NCBI GenBank assembly: GCA_002371625.1
Contig: DFFV01000001.1
Span: 1 to 45,976 of the forward strand
DNA length: 45,976 nucleotides
Reading direction: 5' to 3'
Source: Ruminococcus sp. UBA3767
GTDB lineage: Bacteria; Bacillota; Clostridia; Oscillospirales; Ruminococcaceae
Position 1 is the first letter of the stretch; the number at the start of each line of letters is the position of its first letter. The notes beneath the pieces are model-generated. The model did no database searches, was not told the DNA's origin, and worked only from the letters and a program-made list of their open reading frames with translations. This document shows, piece by piece, positions 16,256 to 25,423 of the stretch. A program made the position numbers and the translations under genes.

Positions 16256-16313
16256 TCCTACCGATGCGGTAGGTCAGCTTTGTGATTATAGCACCGAAAT
16301 GACGATTTGTCAA
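16256..16313 (-). promoter_or_regulatory. Promoter and operator of cysteine desulfurase gene
   Basis: Consensus minus-strand promoter TTGACA (16308-16313), 17-bp spacer, TATAAT (16285-16290). The palindrome TCCTAC-N7-GTAGGT (16256-16274) begins eleven bases downstream of the -10, covering the start of transcription. The layout is nearly identical to that of the EgtA-type ligase promoter. Confidence 0.75.
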
Positions 16314-16370
16314 TAGCTGTGCAGGGGAATATTTGTGCAAAGTGATAGCAGCTGTACGGCGCTGTTGTGA

Positions 16371-16399
16371 TTGACTTTTGAGGTAAAATGTAATATAAT
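16371..16399 (+). promoter_or_regulatory. Promoter of class A beta-lactamase-like gene
   Basis: TTGACT (16371-16376), 17-bp spacer, TATAAT (16394-16399). Confidence 0.75.
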
Positions 16400-16474
16400 T
16401 ATATAGTATCTTTTGTTGTGCGCAGAGCGCATCGATAAAGGGAGAAAATGCGATCAGGGGAAAGGTGGGGAAGT

Positions 16475-17536
16475 ATGGAAGAAGAATCGACGCAGCTCGG
16501 CTTGGACGAAGAACCGAACGAGAGCAAAACAGATTCTGCAGCTGAGAACGTGAAAAGCAGTGCTTGGCACAGGATAAATGTTCTCAGAGTCGTTTGTTTT
16601 GGGATCATACTTATCCTTATGACCTCGATAGCGGTTTTTTTGTTTGTTAAGGAGGATGAACTGATAGCTGATGACAGCAGCAGTTCCTCTATTAAGGAGC
16701 AGGAAAACAGTTCACAGGCGCAGCAAAGCAGTTCTGAGCAGGATAGCAGCAAGGCTGACAGCAGTGTTCCCGAAAGGGTGGACAGCGGCAAGCAGGGGGA
16801 ACTTGCGGGGCTTGAAACAAAGCTGACCGAAAGGCTGAAGGATCTGCCGGGAACGTGGTCGGTGTATGTTAAAAACCTCAAAACAGGCGATACGGTCATC
16901 ATCAACGATACTTCGTTTTATCCTGCGAGCGTTATAAAGCTGTTTGCGATGGGCGCATCATATCAGCAGATAAATGACGGGCGGATAAATGAAAAGGATT
17001 ACTACGGCGAGATATACAACATGGCGGTGATGAGCAATAACCGCTCGTTCAACAAAATGGTTTGGACGCTTGGCAGGACGTATATAAGCGAGTGGTGCGC
17101 AAAGTGCGGATACACACGCACTTTCCAGAATCACGGGCTTCATCCTGCGCCGAACGCTGACGGGCTGGAGACCTCGGACAAGCCGAACTCGACCTGTGCG
17201 AGAGATGTGGCGCACATGCTGGAGGATATTTACAACGGAAAATGCGTTTCAAAAGAGGCATCTGAAAAAATGCTGGAGATACTTAATCAGCAGTATTATG
17301 TGAACAAGATCCCTTATGGGCTGCCTTACGGAACGAAGTTTGCGAGCAAATCGGGTGACACGGACGACCAGTCGCACGATGCGGCGATAGTGTTTTCTCC
17401 CAATGCGGACTACATACTTGTGATAATGAGCGAGGAAAAAGGCAATGCACGCAACCATTCACAGTATTTTATAGAGTTATCATCAATGGTTTTTTCGTAT
17501 ATAAATCCGGGCGTGCAAACTCCGGTACCACAATAA
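16475..17536 (+). CDS. Membrane-anchored class A beta-lactamase-fold serine hydrolase
   Basis: 353 residues. One membrane helix (about 37-60, VVCFGIILILMTSIAVFLFV) anchors the protein with the C-terminus outside. A Ser/Gln-rich linker follows to about 105, then a class A beta-lactamase/transpeptidase-fold domain with Ser152-x-x-Lys155 (PASVIKLF), Ser-Asn-Asn near 188 and Lys-Ser-Gly near 292. Such Firmicute proteins are usually annotated as serine hydrolases or D,D-carboxypeptidases. The linker and anchor fit a peptidoglycan enzyme better than a resistance enzyme. ATG 16475 has AAAGGTG seven bases upstream; ATG 16448 is an alternative whose ribosome binding site is very close. Confidence 0.75.
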   Translation: MEEESTQLGLDEEPNESKTDSAAENVKSSAWHRINVLRVVCFGIILILMTSIAVFLFVKEDELIADDSSSSSIKEQENSSQAQQSSSEQDSSKADSSVPERVDSGKQGELAGLETKLTERLKDLPGTWSVYVKNLKTGDTVIINDTSFYPASVIKLFAMGASYQQINDGRINEKDYYGEIYNMAVMSNNRSFNKMVWTLGRTYISEWCAKCGYTRTFQNHGLHPAPNADGLETSDKPNSTCARDVAHMLEDIYNGKCVSKEASEKMLEILNQQYYVNKIPYGLPYGTKFASKSGDTDDQSHDAAIVFSPNADYILVIMSEEKGNARNHSQYFIELSSMVFSYINPGVQTPVPQ

Positions 17537-17572
17537 GCTCTCGGGCAGGTGCTGCCGGGAGCTTATTTTTTT
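17532..17572 (+). terminator. Terminator overlapping the hydrolase stop codon
   Basis: Arms AATAAGCTCTCGGGCA and TGCCGGGAGCTTATT (one bulge) followed by a seven-T run; the TAA stop lies in the left arm. Confidence 0.85.
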
Positions 17573-17639
17573 GCGGTAAGGCTCAAAAGGGAATTAAAAA
17601 AATCACAACAAAAAGTATACTATATATTAACAATTGTTA

Positions 17640-17668
17640 TCGACTTAAACGGCAGAATATGTTATAAT
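17640..17668 (+). promoter_or_regulatory. Putative promoter of surface-protein operon
   Basis: TATAAT at 17663-17668 is clear. The -35 at 17 bp spacing is only TCGACT, so the assignment is tentative. It lies about 100 nt before the GTG start. Confidence 0.4.
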
Positions 17669-17765
17669 ATAAAGGATATTTTCGGTAACTGTATCATCGG
17701 GTATCGGAGCAATCGGATGAACACAAAAGTAATAATAAAAGCATATAGAAAAGGAGCTGAGGAAA

Positions 17766-20700
17766 GTGACTTCATCAAGGAACAACAAGTATCCCGCAAA
17801 GCGCATCACAGCGTGCTTGCTTGCTGCGGCAATGCTGATGACGGGCACGGGAACAGGCATAACGAAAGGAATGAGCGTCAGCGCTGCGCAAAGCAGTGAG
17901 CTTATCAGTATGGCGGACAGCTATGCTGCACAGACGTTCAGCAGCCTGCCTTTTGGCGAGCTTATGCAGGAAGTGATAAACGAGGCCGACAAGGGTACGC
18001 CTGATATGAAGGCTATGGCTGCAAAGCTATCGAAAATGGCTGATGAGCTGAAGCAGAACTACGTCAGCGTCAGCAGCGTTATAGAAAAGCTGGATTCGGA
18101 AAGTGACTTCGTAAGGACTTTTATCAGGCTGAGCGAAAAGGCACAGGTCCTGACAGAAAAGTACACCTCGCAGGAGTTCGCCGGGCTTACAGCGGACGAA
18201 AAGGCTGTTGAAACAGCTTATGGGCTTTTGGAGCATGGCAGCTTTGAGGAGGATATACACAAGTTAGCGCAGGCAGCAGCAGGCAAAAACGGCAGCAGCC
18301 CGTTTGAAGAGCTTTATGAGGCTGCGCAGAAGGAGTGTATGTTCAGCGGCGAGGCACTGGAGCAGATACAGGGAGCAGCACAGGGAATACTTTCGCACTA
18401 TGTTTTCCTGTATGCGCATTATATGGTCATGCTGGACGAGAGCGCACAGGCGGCTTCGCTGAGCGAGCAGGCAGTTGATGCGCTGAGCGAGGGCATAAGG
18501 GAAAAGTATGATGAGATAAAGGATATTATCAACAAGGCGGACGCACAGGCAAATGCGGACGATCAGATGAACAGCCTTTTGTTCGTGCTGCGAAATTATT
18601 CAGAGGTAATGGGAACGGACAGGAACATTTACATAAACAAGGGCGAGGACTTCAAGATAATCAAAAAGACCGACCACGTTGTTTATGAACACACACGCTA
18701 CACGACAGACAGGGATATAAGCGCACTGTTCTCGCAGAACACGCTTTCGGCTGATGAGCAGAAAAAAATAGCACAGTACTGTGCTGAAAAATATTCCTTC
18801 CGCACGCTGCTGGATACCTTTGAAAAGGACGGGATAACGCTTCCCGTATCCTCTTATCTGGTCACCGGCAACATTAAAAGCACCAGCACGCCAAACGACA
18901 ACGGCGGTTATGACAGATATTACAGCTATGACGGAGTTCTTACGACAGACACTCAGATAGCTGATGCATCGCACGATATTGCGGTCTACAAGAGCAGCAG
19001 CACAGCACCGTCATACGAGCTGCTTATCCCGGGCAGCGCACTTATCCTGCAAAAGGACAACGACAGCGCTGTATGGAAGTGGGAAAAGCAAACGGATGAG
19101 AACAATGATTTTGCCGAGGCAGGATACAAGGCTACCGCTTATTTCAACGACGGCAGCGAGGAGGCCGAGGTAAGCGTTGAGAAAAAGGTATCAAAGAGCT
19201 GCATGAGCGATGATGCGAACATTTACACCGCAACGGTAACTCACGCAGGAAAGACTTACACGGCGCAAAAGAGCGATTATCTCGGAACTCACCCGGGGCA
19301 CAAGGCTGTAAAGAACAGCGAGAAGATAGGCTTTGATACGGGTAAAGTTCCGCAGTCGGTGACATGGAGATGCAGCGAGTGTTCAAAGCTGTTTCTTGAT
19401 AAGGAATGCACAAGGGAGATAACTCCTGCGCAGGTAAGCGACATTAGGATAGAAAAAACGGGCAGCAGGATAGACACGGTACTGATAGATACATTCAGCA
19501 TCACAGGCGTGAACCGCCCGACAGATGTGAAGAATATCGTTATCCCGGGAGTTATTTCCGATAAGGGAACGAGCTGTGAGCAGATAGACACGATAACCGG
19601 CGGCGCACTTGATGACGTTGGCGACATCGAATCGGTATTCATCCCTGCGTGCATATCGTTTGTCGGTGCAAGGGCACTTCCGCAGAGGGCGCTGACGGTA
19701 ACTATTGCCGACGGCACAAAGCTGACGGCTGAAAACATCGGTGACAAGGCTTTCGGTGTTGGCTCAACGATAAAGGTCTCGCACAGCATCGACAGCTCGG
19801 TAGCTGATTATCTGCGCAGCAATCAGGGATACACGGTAGTTTATACCGATGAGCATACACCGGGTGAATTCTCGTGGGAGTGGAGCGAGGACCTGACGAG
19901 CGCAAATGTAAAATATAAATGTGCGCACTGCGGCAGCGAGCTTGAGGCAAACGCTGAGGTCACAAGCAGTGAGCAGGGCGAAAACACCGTGTACACGGCA
20001 AAGGCAGTCATTGGCGGAAAGGAATACACCGACAGCGTGACAAGGACTCCCGAGAGCGTTGATGAAGCAAGAGACCGCTACGGTCTGATGCTCAGCGACA
20101 GCATAGATATGCGAATAGATATGGACATTACCGCTCATGTCGGAACGAGCTTTACCGACAGAGCAAGGATAGTTTTCACCTATCCCGACCCCGACAGCGA
20201 GCAGCATAAGACAAAGAGCGAAACTGTTGCACTTAAAAATGCAAAGCTGAACAACGGCGTGTTCACAAAGGTTATAACCGGCTCGTTCGCACAGATGGGC
20301 GACAGCGTTACGGTAAAGATATATGATAACAGCGGCAATCTTGTTGTTTTCGCAAACGGTGAAACTAAAAAGCAGATGAGTGCGGCGCAGTATTGTAACA
20401 GGATAATAAGTAATGCGGCTTCTTATGATGATAAGACTGTTGCACTTGCACAGGCTGCGCTTGATTACGGCAAGGCTGCAAAGGAGCACTTTTGCTATGA
20501 GGGCGAGGAGATAAAGGGCGCAAAGGAAGCTGTTATACCGCAGCAGGGCGAACTTACAGACACCACTCAGTTCAAGGCAGGCACATACATAAAGAGCCTT
20601 GGGGAAACGACCTTCAGAGCGATCTCTCAGACAGAGCTGCGTTTTTATACTCCAAGCATCGCAGGCGGGCTCAAGGTCATGAGCGCAAAGATGTCAGCAA

Positions 20701-20951
20701 GCGGAGAGGACCTTGCACCGTACTGCTCGATAGTCAAGTCCGGCAGCGGCTACTGCATAAGGGTAACATCACTTTATGCAACAGACCTCAGCGACAGGAT
20801 AACGCTTGTCATCTCCGACGGTACGACGATAACATCGGGCGTGGGAGCTTATGCGGCACAGGTGATCAATTCGCAGAGCAGCAACAGCGAAAAGCTGCTG
20901 GCAGCTGCACTTTACAGATACGCACAGGCTGCAAAAGCATACGCAGCATAA
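17766..20951 (+). CDS. Large secreted surface protein
   Basis: 1061 residues. A Sec signal peptide (RITACLLAAAMLMTGTGTG) probably ends near VSA-AQ, residue 41. Residues 45-280 are helical. Residues 300-500 are repetitive and beta-rich. Residues 560-680 resemble BspA-type LRR_5 repeats (VFIPACISFVGARALPQ, IADGTKL...IGDKAF). Two CxxC modules occur (WRCSECSK near 537, YKCAHCGSE near 720). The C-terminal part, from about 765, is homologous to the next gene's protein (DSIDMRIDMDI, SFAQMGDSVTVKIYDNSGN, ALDYGKAAKEHF, ALYRYAQAAKAY). GTG start with AAGGAG nine bases upstream. First gene of a three-gene secreted set; function unknown, adhesion or substrate binding is plausible. Confidence 0.75.
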   Translation: MTSSRNNKYPAKRITACLLAAAMLMTGTGTGITKGMSVSAAQSSELISMADSYAAQTFSSLPFGELMQEVINEADKGTPDMKAMAAKLSKMADELKQNYVSVSSVIEKLDSESDFVRTFIRLSEKAQVLTEKYTSQEFAGLTADEKAVETAYGLLEHGSFEEDIHKLAQAAAGKNGSSPFEELYEAAQKECMFSGEALEQIQGAAQGILSHYVFLYAHYMVMLDESAQAASLSEQAVDALSEGIREKYDEIKDIINKADAQANADDQMNSLLFVLRNYSEVMGTDRNIYINKGEDFKIIKKTDHVVYEHTRYTTDRDISALFSQNTLSADEQKKIAQYCAEKYSFRTLLDTFEKDGITLPVSSYLVTGNIKSTSTPNDNGGYDRYYSYDGVLTTDTQIADASHDIAVYKSSSTAPSYELLIPGSALILQKDNDSAVWKWEKQTDENNDFAEAGYKATAYFNDGSEEAEVSVEKKVSKSCMSDDANIYTATVTHAGKTYTAQKSDYLGTHPGHKAVKNSEKIGFDTGKVPQSVTWRCSECSKLFLDKECTREITPAQVSDIRIEKTGSRIDTVLIDTFSITGVNRPTDVKNIVIPGVISDKGTSCEQIDTITGGALDDVGDIESVFIPACISFVGARALPQRALTVTIADGTKLTAENIGDKAFGVGSTIKVSHSIDSSVADYLRSNQGYTVVYTDEHTPGEFSWEWSEDLTSANVKYKCAHCGSELEANAEVTSSEQGENTVYTAKAVIGGKEYTDSVTRTPESVDEARDRYGLMLSDSIDMRIDMDITAHVGTSFTDRARIVFTYPDPDSEQHKTKSETVALKNAKLNNGVFTKVITGSFAQMGDSVTVKIYDNSGNLVVFANGETKKQMSAAQYCNRIISNAASYDDKTVALAQAALDYGKAAKEHFCYEGEEIKGAKEAVIPQQGELTDTTQFKAGTYIKSLGETTFRAISQTELRFYTPSIAGGLKVMSAKMSASGEDLAPYCSIVKSGSGYCIRVTSLYATDLSDRITLVISDGTTITSGVGAYAAQVINSQSSNSEKLLAAALYRYAQAAKAYAA

Positions 20952-20984
20952 CACTTTTTGAAAAACTGATCAGGAGCGGATAAA

Positions 20985-23273
20985 ATGAAAAAGACTATAA
21001 AACGCAGACTCGCTGCCTTTTCACTGGCTGCGGTCATGGCTGTCGGAAATGCGGCAGTTTCCACGGGCGGCTTTACAGCTATGGCGGCACAGGGCGCTTA
21101 CCGCCCGATAACGAGCTGGGAAGAGCTCGGTGAGCTTATGCAGCAGGGCGGAAACGGCAGGCTTCAGGGAAACATAAAGGCTGCGGCAGGCGACAGTTAT
21201 CTTACTGTCGGCGCAGGAAAAACCGTTTCGCTGGACCTTAACGGCTTCAGGCTGGACAGAGGACTTGGAAAGGGAAGCGACAGCAGCGGATATGTTATAA
21301 GCAACCTTGGTGCGCTGGTGATAGAGGACAGCGGCGAGAATGCAACAGGTGTGATAACAGGCGGCTGCGCAGGCGCTATTTCCAACAAGGGCGACCTGAC
21401 GATAGACGGAGGTTCGGTGCAGGATAATAACGGCGGCAACGGCGGCGCTATAACCAGCATCGGCGGAAGCGTTACGATAAACGCAGGAGAGATAAGTGGA
21501 AACAGGGCACAGCTTGGCGGTGCGATATATGCAAAGTCGGCAAGGGTAATGCTCAACGGCGGCGAGATAACAAGCAATGCCGCTTCCGCACAGGGCGGTG
21601 CGCTTTACGCAGTGGACTGCGATGTGCGTGTTAACGAGGGAAGCATAGAATACAACGTTGCTGATACGGGAGCAGGCATTTATGCTGCAGGAAGCAGCAG
21701 CTCGTATCTGCTTTTCAGGGGCGGAACAGTAGCAAACAACAGCGCACTGAAAAACGGCGGCGGTATCTGCGTTAAGGCAGCGGGAAACAGCTTTTCTGCT
21801 GAGATAACAGGCGGAAAGATCAACAGCAATACCGCACAGCAAAAGGGCGCAGGCGTTTATGCCGACGGCTGTGAGCTTTCACTTTCGGGCAGTTTGATAA
21901 GCGGCAACAAGGCTGCGCAGGCAGCAGGCGTTTACTGCTCGGGCGATATTAAGGTGAACGATTCACCGATAGTATGGGATAACATTGACACGAACGATAA
22001 GCAAAGCAATATCTGCGCAGGCGGAAAGCTGATAACAGGCACGCTTTTTGAGGGCGCAAAGCTGGGCATTTACGCTGAGGATATGAGCGCTTTCACACAG
22101 GGATACACTGCAAATAACAGCAAGCAGCCGAGTGAGTTCTTTGTCAGCGATAAGGGACTGCACGTTGTGCTTTCGGGCGATGAGGCAGCCTTTGAGGGAC
22201 ACGTTTTCGGCGGTGCTCCAAAGTGGGAATGGTCACAGGATCACAAGAGCGCAAAGGCATATTTTTCGTGTGCAAAGTGCAGCGAAACGCTTGCGTGCGA
22301 GGCTGAAATAAAGATGTCGCAGGCAGACGGAAAGATAACCTACACGGCGTCCGTGGTTTTCAGCGGTGCGACATTTACAGACACTAAGGTGCTTGGTGCA
22401 CCGGTCGACAAATACTCGGTAACGGTCGGCTCGGATATAAAGATGAATATCTGGCTTGATGCTGAGAGCAGGTTCGGAAACAGCTTCAGCGACAATGCAA
22501 AGGCAGTCGTTACCTGCATGGATGCTCAGTCGCAGACTCCCAGACTGATAAGAAAGGTCTTTCCGCTGAAAGAGGCTGTTCTTGAGGACGGTGCGGTGAA
22601 GATAACGGTGGACGTTTCGTTTGCGCAGATAGCTGACAGGATAAAGGTAGAGCTTTACGGCAACGACGGCAATGCAGTGACTTTCAAAAACGGCAGCACA
22701 AAGCTCGATATCTCTGTGGAAGACTTCTGCGGTGAGCTGATAAGAGATGAGAAGACATACGGCAAGGAATACGCAGATGCGGCAAAGGCGATAGTCAACT
22801 ACGGCAAGGCAGCGCAGGATCATTTCGGCTGGAAGGGTGCAGCTGTTACAACAGCAAGTGAAGTCAAGACTGCCGATTGGAGCAAGATAGCTTCGCAGAT
22901 GAGATTTACTGCGGGAACAAAGCTGGGCTCGGTATATTCGCTTAATTTCAGGGCACTTAGCAGCACCGAGCTGAGCGTTACATTCAGCGGCGATGCAAGC
23001 GGCGTGAGCGTTACATCTGCAAGGATAGGCGGCGGAAATGTTACGAGCAATATGATACTTGAAAAGTGCGGCAGCCGTTGGAAGCTGCGCATAAAGGGGC
23101 TTACAGCAAACGCTCTTGATGAGCCTGTGAACCTTGTGTTCTCAGACGGCACAAAGCTCAGCCTGAGCACCTATGATTATATCAGAGAGATACTGAAGAA
23201 CTCGGTCGATGATACCTCGAAAAAGCTGGTGAGCGCACTGTATTATTATTCGCAGGCAGCTTCGGCGGTATGA
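20985..23273 (+). CDS. Secreted beta-helix surface protein
   Basis: 762 residues. Signal peptide LAAFSLAAVMAVGNAAV, cleavage probably after AMA near residue 35. Residues 60-350 form a right-handed parallel beta-helix built from about ten repeats of the GGAI/GGAIYA...SGN type (GGAITSIGG, GGAIYAKSA, GGALYAVD, GGGICVKA), similar to Pmp/adhesin-like repeats. A module with WEWSQD and SCAKCSE follows near 415. The C-terminal 280 residues match those of the preceding protein (DIKMNIWLDA, SFAQIADRIKVELYGNDGN, AIVNYGKAAQDHF). The gene starts 33 nt after its neighbour with AGGAG at good spacing. Likely a cell-surface binding or adhesion protein. Confidence 0.8.
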   Translation: MKKTIKRRLAAFSLAAVMAVGNAAVSTGGFTAMAAQGAYRPITSWEELGELMQQGGNGRLQGNIKAAAGDSYLTVGAGKTVSLDLNGFRLDRGLGKGSDSSGYVISNLGALVIEDSGENATGVITGGCAGAISNKGDLTIDGGSVQDNNGGNGGAITSIGGSVTINAGEISGNRAQLGGAIYAKSARVMLNGGEITSNAASAQGGALYAVDCDVRVNEGSIEYNVADTGAGIYAAGSSSSYLLFRGGTVANNSALKNGGGICVKAAGNSFSAEITGGKINSNTAQQKGAGVYADGCELSLSGSLISGNKAAQAAGVYCSGDIKVNDSPIVWDNIDTNDKQSNICAGGKLITGTLFEGAKLGIYAEDMSAFTQGYTANNSKQPSEFFVSDKGLHVVLSGDEAAFEGHVFGGAPKWEWSQDHKSAKAYFSCAKCSETLACEAEIKMSQADGKITYTASVVFSGATFTDTKVLGAPVDKYSVTVGSDIKMNIWLDAESRFGNSFSDNAKAVVTCMDAQSQTPRLIRKVFPLKEAVLEDGAVKITVDVSFAQIADRIKVELYGNDGNAVTFKNGSTKLDISVEDFCGELIRDEKTYGKEYADAAKAIVNYGKAAQDHFGWKGAAVTTASEVKTADWSKIASQMRFTAGTKLGSVYSLNFRALSSTELSVTFSGDASGVSVTSARIGGGNVTSNMILEKCGSRWKLRIKGLTANALDEPVNLVFSDGTKLSLSTYDYIREILKNSVDDTSKKLVSALYYYSQAASAV

Positions 23274-23297
23274 AATAACGGGAGGTAAAAGGACACG

Positions 23298-24374
23298 ATG
23301 AAACTTAAAAAACGTTTTACAGCACTTGTAACCGCTGCGGTGATGGCAGCTTCAGCTTTTTCAATATGCGTAGGTGCGCAGGAAAGAGATGCATTCGAGG
23401 GTGAGGAGTACCGCATGGTGTACTCAACTCGAATATACGGCAGCACGAGGTTCGATACGGCTATGCAGATAGCACAGCGTTACATGGAGGACTCGGGAAA
23501 GGAAAAGCTGCAGTGCGTTATAGTTGCCTCGGGCATGGCATTTCCCGATGCGCTGAGTGCGACTTATCTTGCAAAGGTAAAGGGTGCGCCGATACTTATT
23601 ACTCAAAGCTCGGCTGATAAGCAGGTAGCTGATTTTATCAGGGAAAACTCCGCTGAGGATGCAACAGTCTATATCGTTGGCGGAACGGGTGCGGTCAGTG
23701 CTGAAATGGAATCGCTGCTGAGCGGACTCAACGTTAAAAGGCTAGCAGGCGCAGACAGATTCACTACCAATCTTGAGGTGCTCAAGGAAACGGGCGTTAA
23801 AAACGGAAAATTCATTATTGCCAATGCGATGAACTACCCCGATGCGCTTTCAGCTTCGGCTGTGGGACTGCCGATAATGCTCGTTTCGGGCAACTCGCTT
23901 ACTGCGGAGCAGAAAAAATTCGTTGCCTCGCTTGACAGAAAGGGCGAGAACTGGGAGGTAGTCCCCAAAAGACCTAACGAAACAGAGATACTGCCGGTGC
24001 TTGATGCCGATGCAGATGCAGTTATAATCGGCGGAACAGGTGCTGTCAGCAGTGCGATGGAATCTTCGCTCAAGTATGAATTCAACAGTGTCAAGCGTCT
24101 TGGCGGAAAGGACCGCTATGAAACATCGGTAAAGGTCGCACAGGAGTTTTTTGCTGCGCCGACTACGATAGCTGTCGCTTACGGATTGAATTACCCCGAC
24201 GGACTTTGCGGAGGAGTGCTTGCCAATTACTACGGCTGTCCGCTGATATTTGCGGCAGGCGCCGACTATGCGGCTGCAAAGGATTACGCTAAAAAGTCGG
24301 GCACGAAATACACGGTAACTTTCGGAGGACCTGCACTTATCCCCGACGAGTCGCTTGCAGGGATAGTTGGCTGA
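23298..24374 (+). CDS. Secreted protein with three CWB2 cell-wall-binding repeats
   Basis: 358 residues. The signal peptide (LVTAAVMAASAFSICVGA) is followed by three putative cell wall binding repeat 2 units of about 90-100 residues. Each has the RxxGxxRFxTA-type start (IYGSTRFDTAM, RLAGADRFTTN, RLGGKDRYETS), a PDALSA/PDGLCG motif (FPDALSATY, YPDALSASA, YPDGLCGGV) and IVGGTGAVS/IIGGTGAVS. CWB2 triplets hold proteins non-covalently to anionic wall polymers in Clostridia. Nothing else is attached, so this may be an anchoring partner for the two proteins encoded upstream. It lies 24 nt after the previous stop codon. Confidence 0.88.
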   Translation: MKLKKRFTALVTAAVMAASAFSICVGAQERDAFEGEEYRMVYSTRIYGSTRFDTAMQIAQRYMEDSGKEKLQCVIVASGMAFPDALSATYLAKVKGAPILITQSSADKQVADFIRENSAEDATVYIVGGTGAVSAEMESLLSGLNVKRLAGADRFTTNLEVLKETGVKNGKFIIANAMNYPDALSASAVGLPIMLVSGNSLTAEQKKFVASLDRKGENWEVVPKRPNETEILPVLDADADAVIIGGTGAVSSAMESSLKYEFNSVKRLGGKDRYETSVKVAQEFFAAPTTIAVAYGLNYPDGLCGGVLANYYGCPLIFAAGADYAAAKDYAKKSGTKYTVTFGGPALIPDESLAGIVG

Positions 24375-24397
24375 TAAAGCCGGATAGAATAATAAAT

Positions 24398-24429
24398 ACC
24401 GCTTGGTGAGAATTCATCAGGCGGTTTTT
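24398..24429 (+). terminator. Terminator of surface-protein operon
   Basis: Arms ACCGC (24398-24402) and GCGGT (24421-24425), extended inside by TG/CA and TGA/TCA pairs, followed by TTTTTG. Confidence 0.75.
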
Positions 24430-24430
24430 G

Positions 24431-24459
24431 TTGACGAAAAATGTCGGGTATGGTATAAT
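24431..24459 (+). promoter_or_regulatory. Promoter of yitT-family gene
   Basis: TTGACG (24431-24436), 17-bp spacer, TATAAT (24454-24459), directly after the preceding terminator. Confidence 0.8.
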
Positions 24460-24512
24460 ATAAAAAAGCTGCGCAGGCAGCGGAGAGAATGTAAGGAGAG
24501 GAGCGTTTAAAA

Positions 24513-25373
24513 GTGAAAAAAGCAGCGCTGAAGCATTTTCTTACTGTACTTGCGGTGACGTTTGCCGCATTCATCATGGCGGTGAATTATAAAACGTTCG
24601 TTTCAACGGGCGGACTTTACCCGGGCGGAGCATCGGGAATGACGATACTTATACTTCGTCTTTTCAAGTCGGCATTCGGGCTTGATGTTCCTTTCACGGT
24701 GGTGAACGTTGCGCTCAATGCGATACCGGTATACATAGGCTTCAAATTTATCGGGCGGAACTTTACGCTTTATTCCTGCCTGATGATAATACTAACGAGC
24801 TTGTTCACCGACCTTATCCCCGAATATGCGGTAACAGAGGATATTCTGCTCATTTCGGTGTTCGGCGGAATAATCAACGGTGCGGCTATCTCGATATGTC
24901 TTAATGTCGGGGCAACGTCGGGAGGAACTGATTTTATTTCGATATTCCTTTCGGAAAAGCGTGGTATGGATTCGTTCAACCTGATACTTGGGTTCAACGC
25001 ATTTATCCTTTGCATAGCAGGCATCATTTTCGGCTGGGACAAGGCTTTGTATTCGATAATCTTCCAGTTTGCAAGCACGATGATACTGCGTATGCTTTAT
25101 AAGAAATTCCGTCAGAGCACGCTGTTTATCGTTACAGTGAAGCCTGCGGAGGTATGTGATGCGATTTACGATGTGAGCACGCACGGTGCTACGATACTTG
25201 AAGGCGAAGGCTCTTTCGGGCACTGCGAGCGAAACGTGGTCTACTCGGTCGTTTCGGCAGCGCAGTCCAAAAAGGTGATAAAGGCGGTGAACGAGGTCGA
25301 TCCCGCTGCATTCATCAATGAGGTGAAAACGGCAAAGATACTGGGCAATTTCTTTCAGCCCAAGGAACACTGA
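24513..25373 (+). CDS. YitT family membrane protein
   Basis: 286 residues: five or six membrane helices (residues 10-205) followed by a C-terminal DUF2179 domain (about 205-285, LFIVTVKPAEVCDAIYDVSTHGATILEGEG). The conserved NVGATSGGTDF and GGLYPGGASGMTIL motifs of the YitT/YebE group are present. The function of the family is unknown; DUF2179 is an ACT-like soluble domain that may sense a ligand. The GTG start has AGGAG about ten bases upstream. Monocistronic between a promoter and a terminator. Confidence 0.88.
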   Translation: MKKAALKHFLTVLAVTFAAFIMAVNYKTFVSTGGLYPGGASGMTILILRLFKSAFGLDVPFTVVNVALNAIPVYIGFKFIGRNFTLYSCLMIILTSLFTDLIPEYAVTEDILLISVFGGIINGAAISICLNVGATSGGTDFISIFLSEKRGMDSFNLILGFNAFILCIAGIIFGWDKALYSIIFQFASTMILRMLYKKFRQSTLFIVTVKPAEVCDAIYDVSTHGATILEGEGSFGHCERNVVYSVVSAAQSKKVIKAVNEVDPAAFINEVKTAKILGNFFQPKEH

Positions 25374-25381
25374 CAACAACA

Positions 25382-25421
25382 AAGGTCACACTGATTTAAT
25401 AGCGTGTGACCTTGTTTTTTT
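25382..25421. terminator. Terminator between convergent genes
   Basis: Arms AAGGTCACAC and GTGTGACCTT with a 12-nt loop, then G and a seven-T run on the plus strand. On the minus strand it follows the DUF998 gene immediately but its T-run is poor. Confidence 0.85.
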
Positions 25422-25423
25422 AT

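Noticed and set aside
12726..17536. Beta-lactam resistance genes
   Set aside because: Both hydrolases carry the SxxK fold motifs, but one lacks an export signal and the other is a linker-anchored envelope protein; nothing indicates a resistance role.
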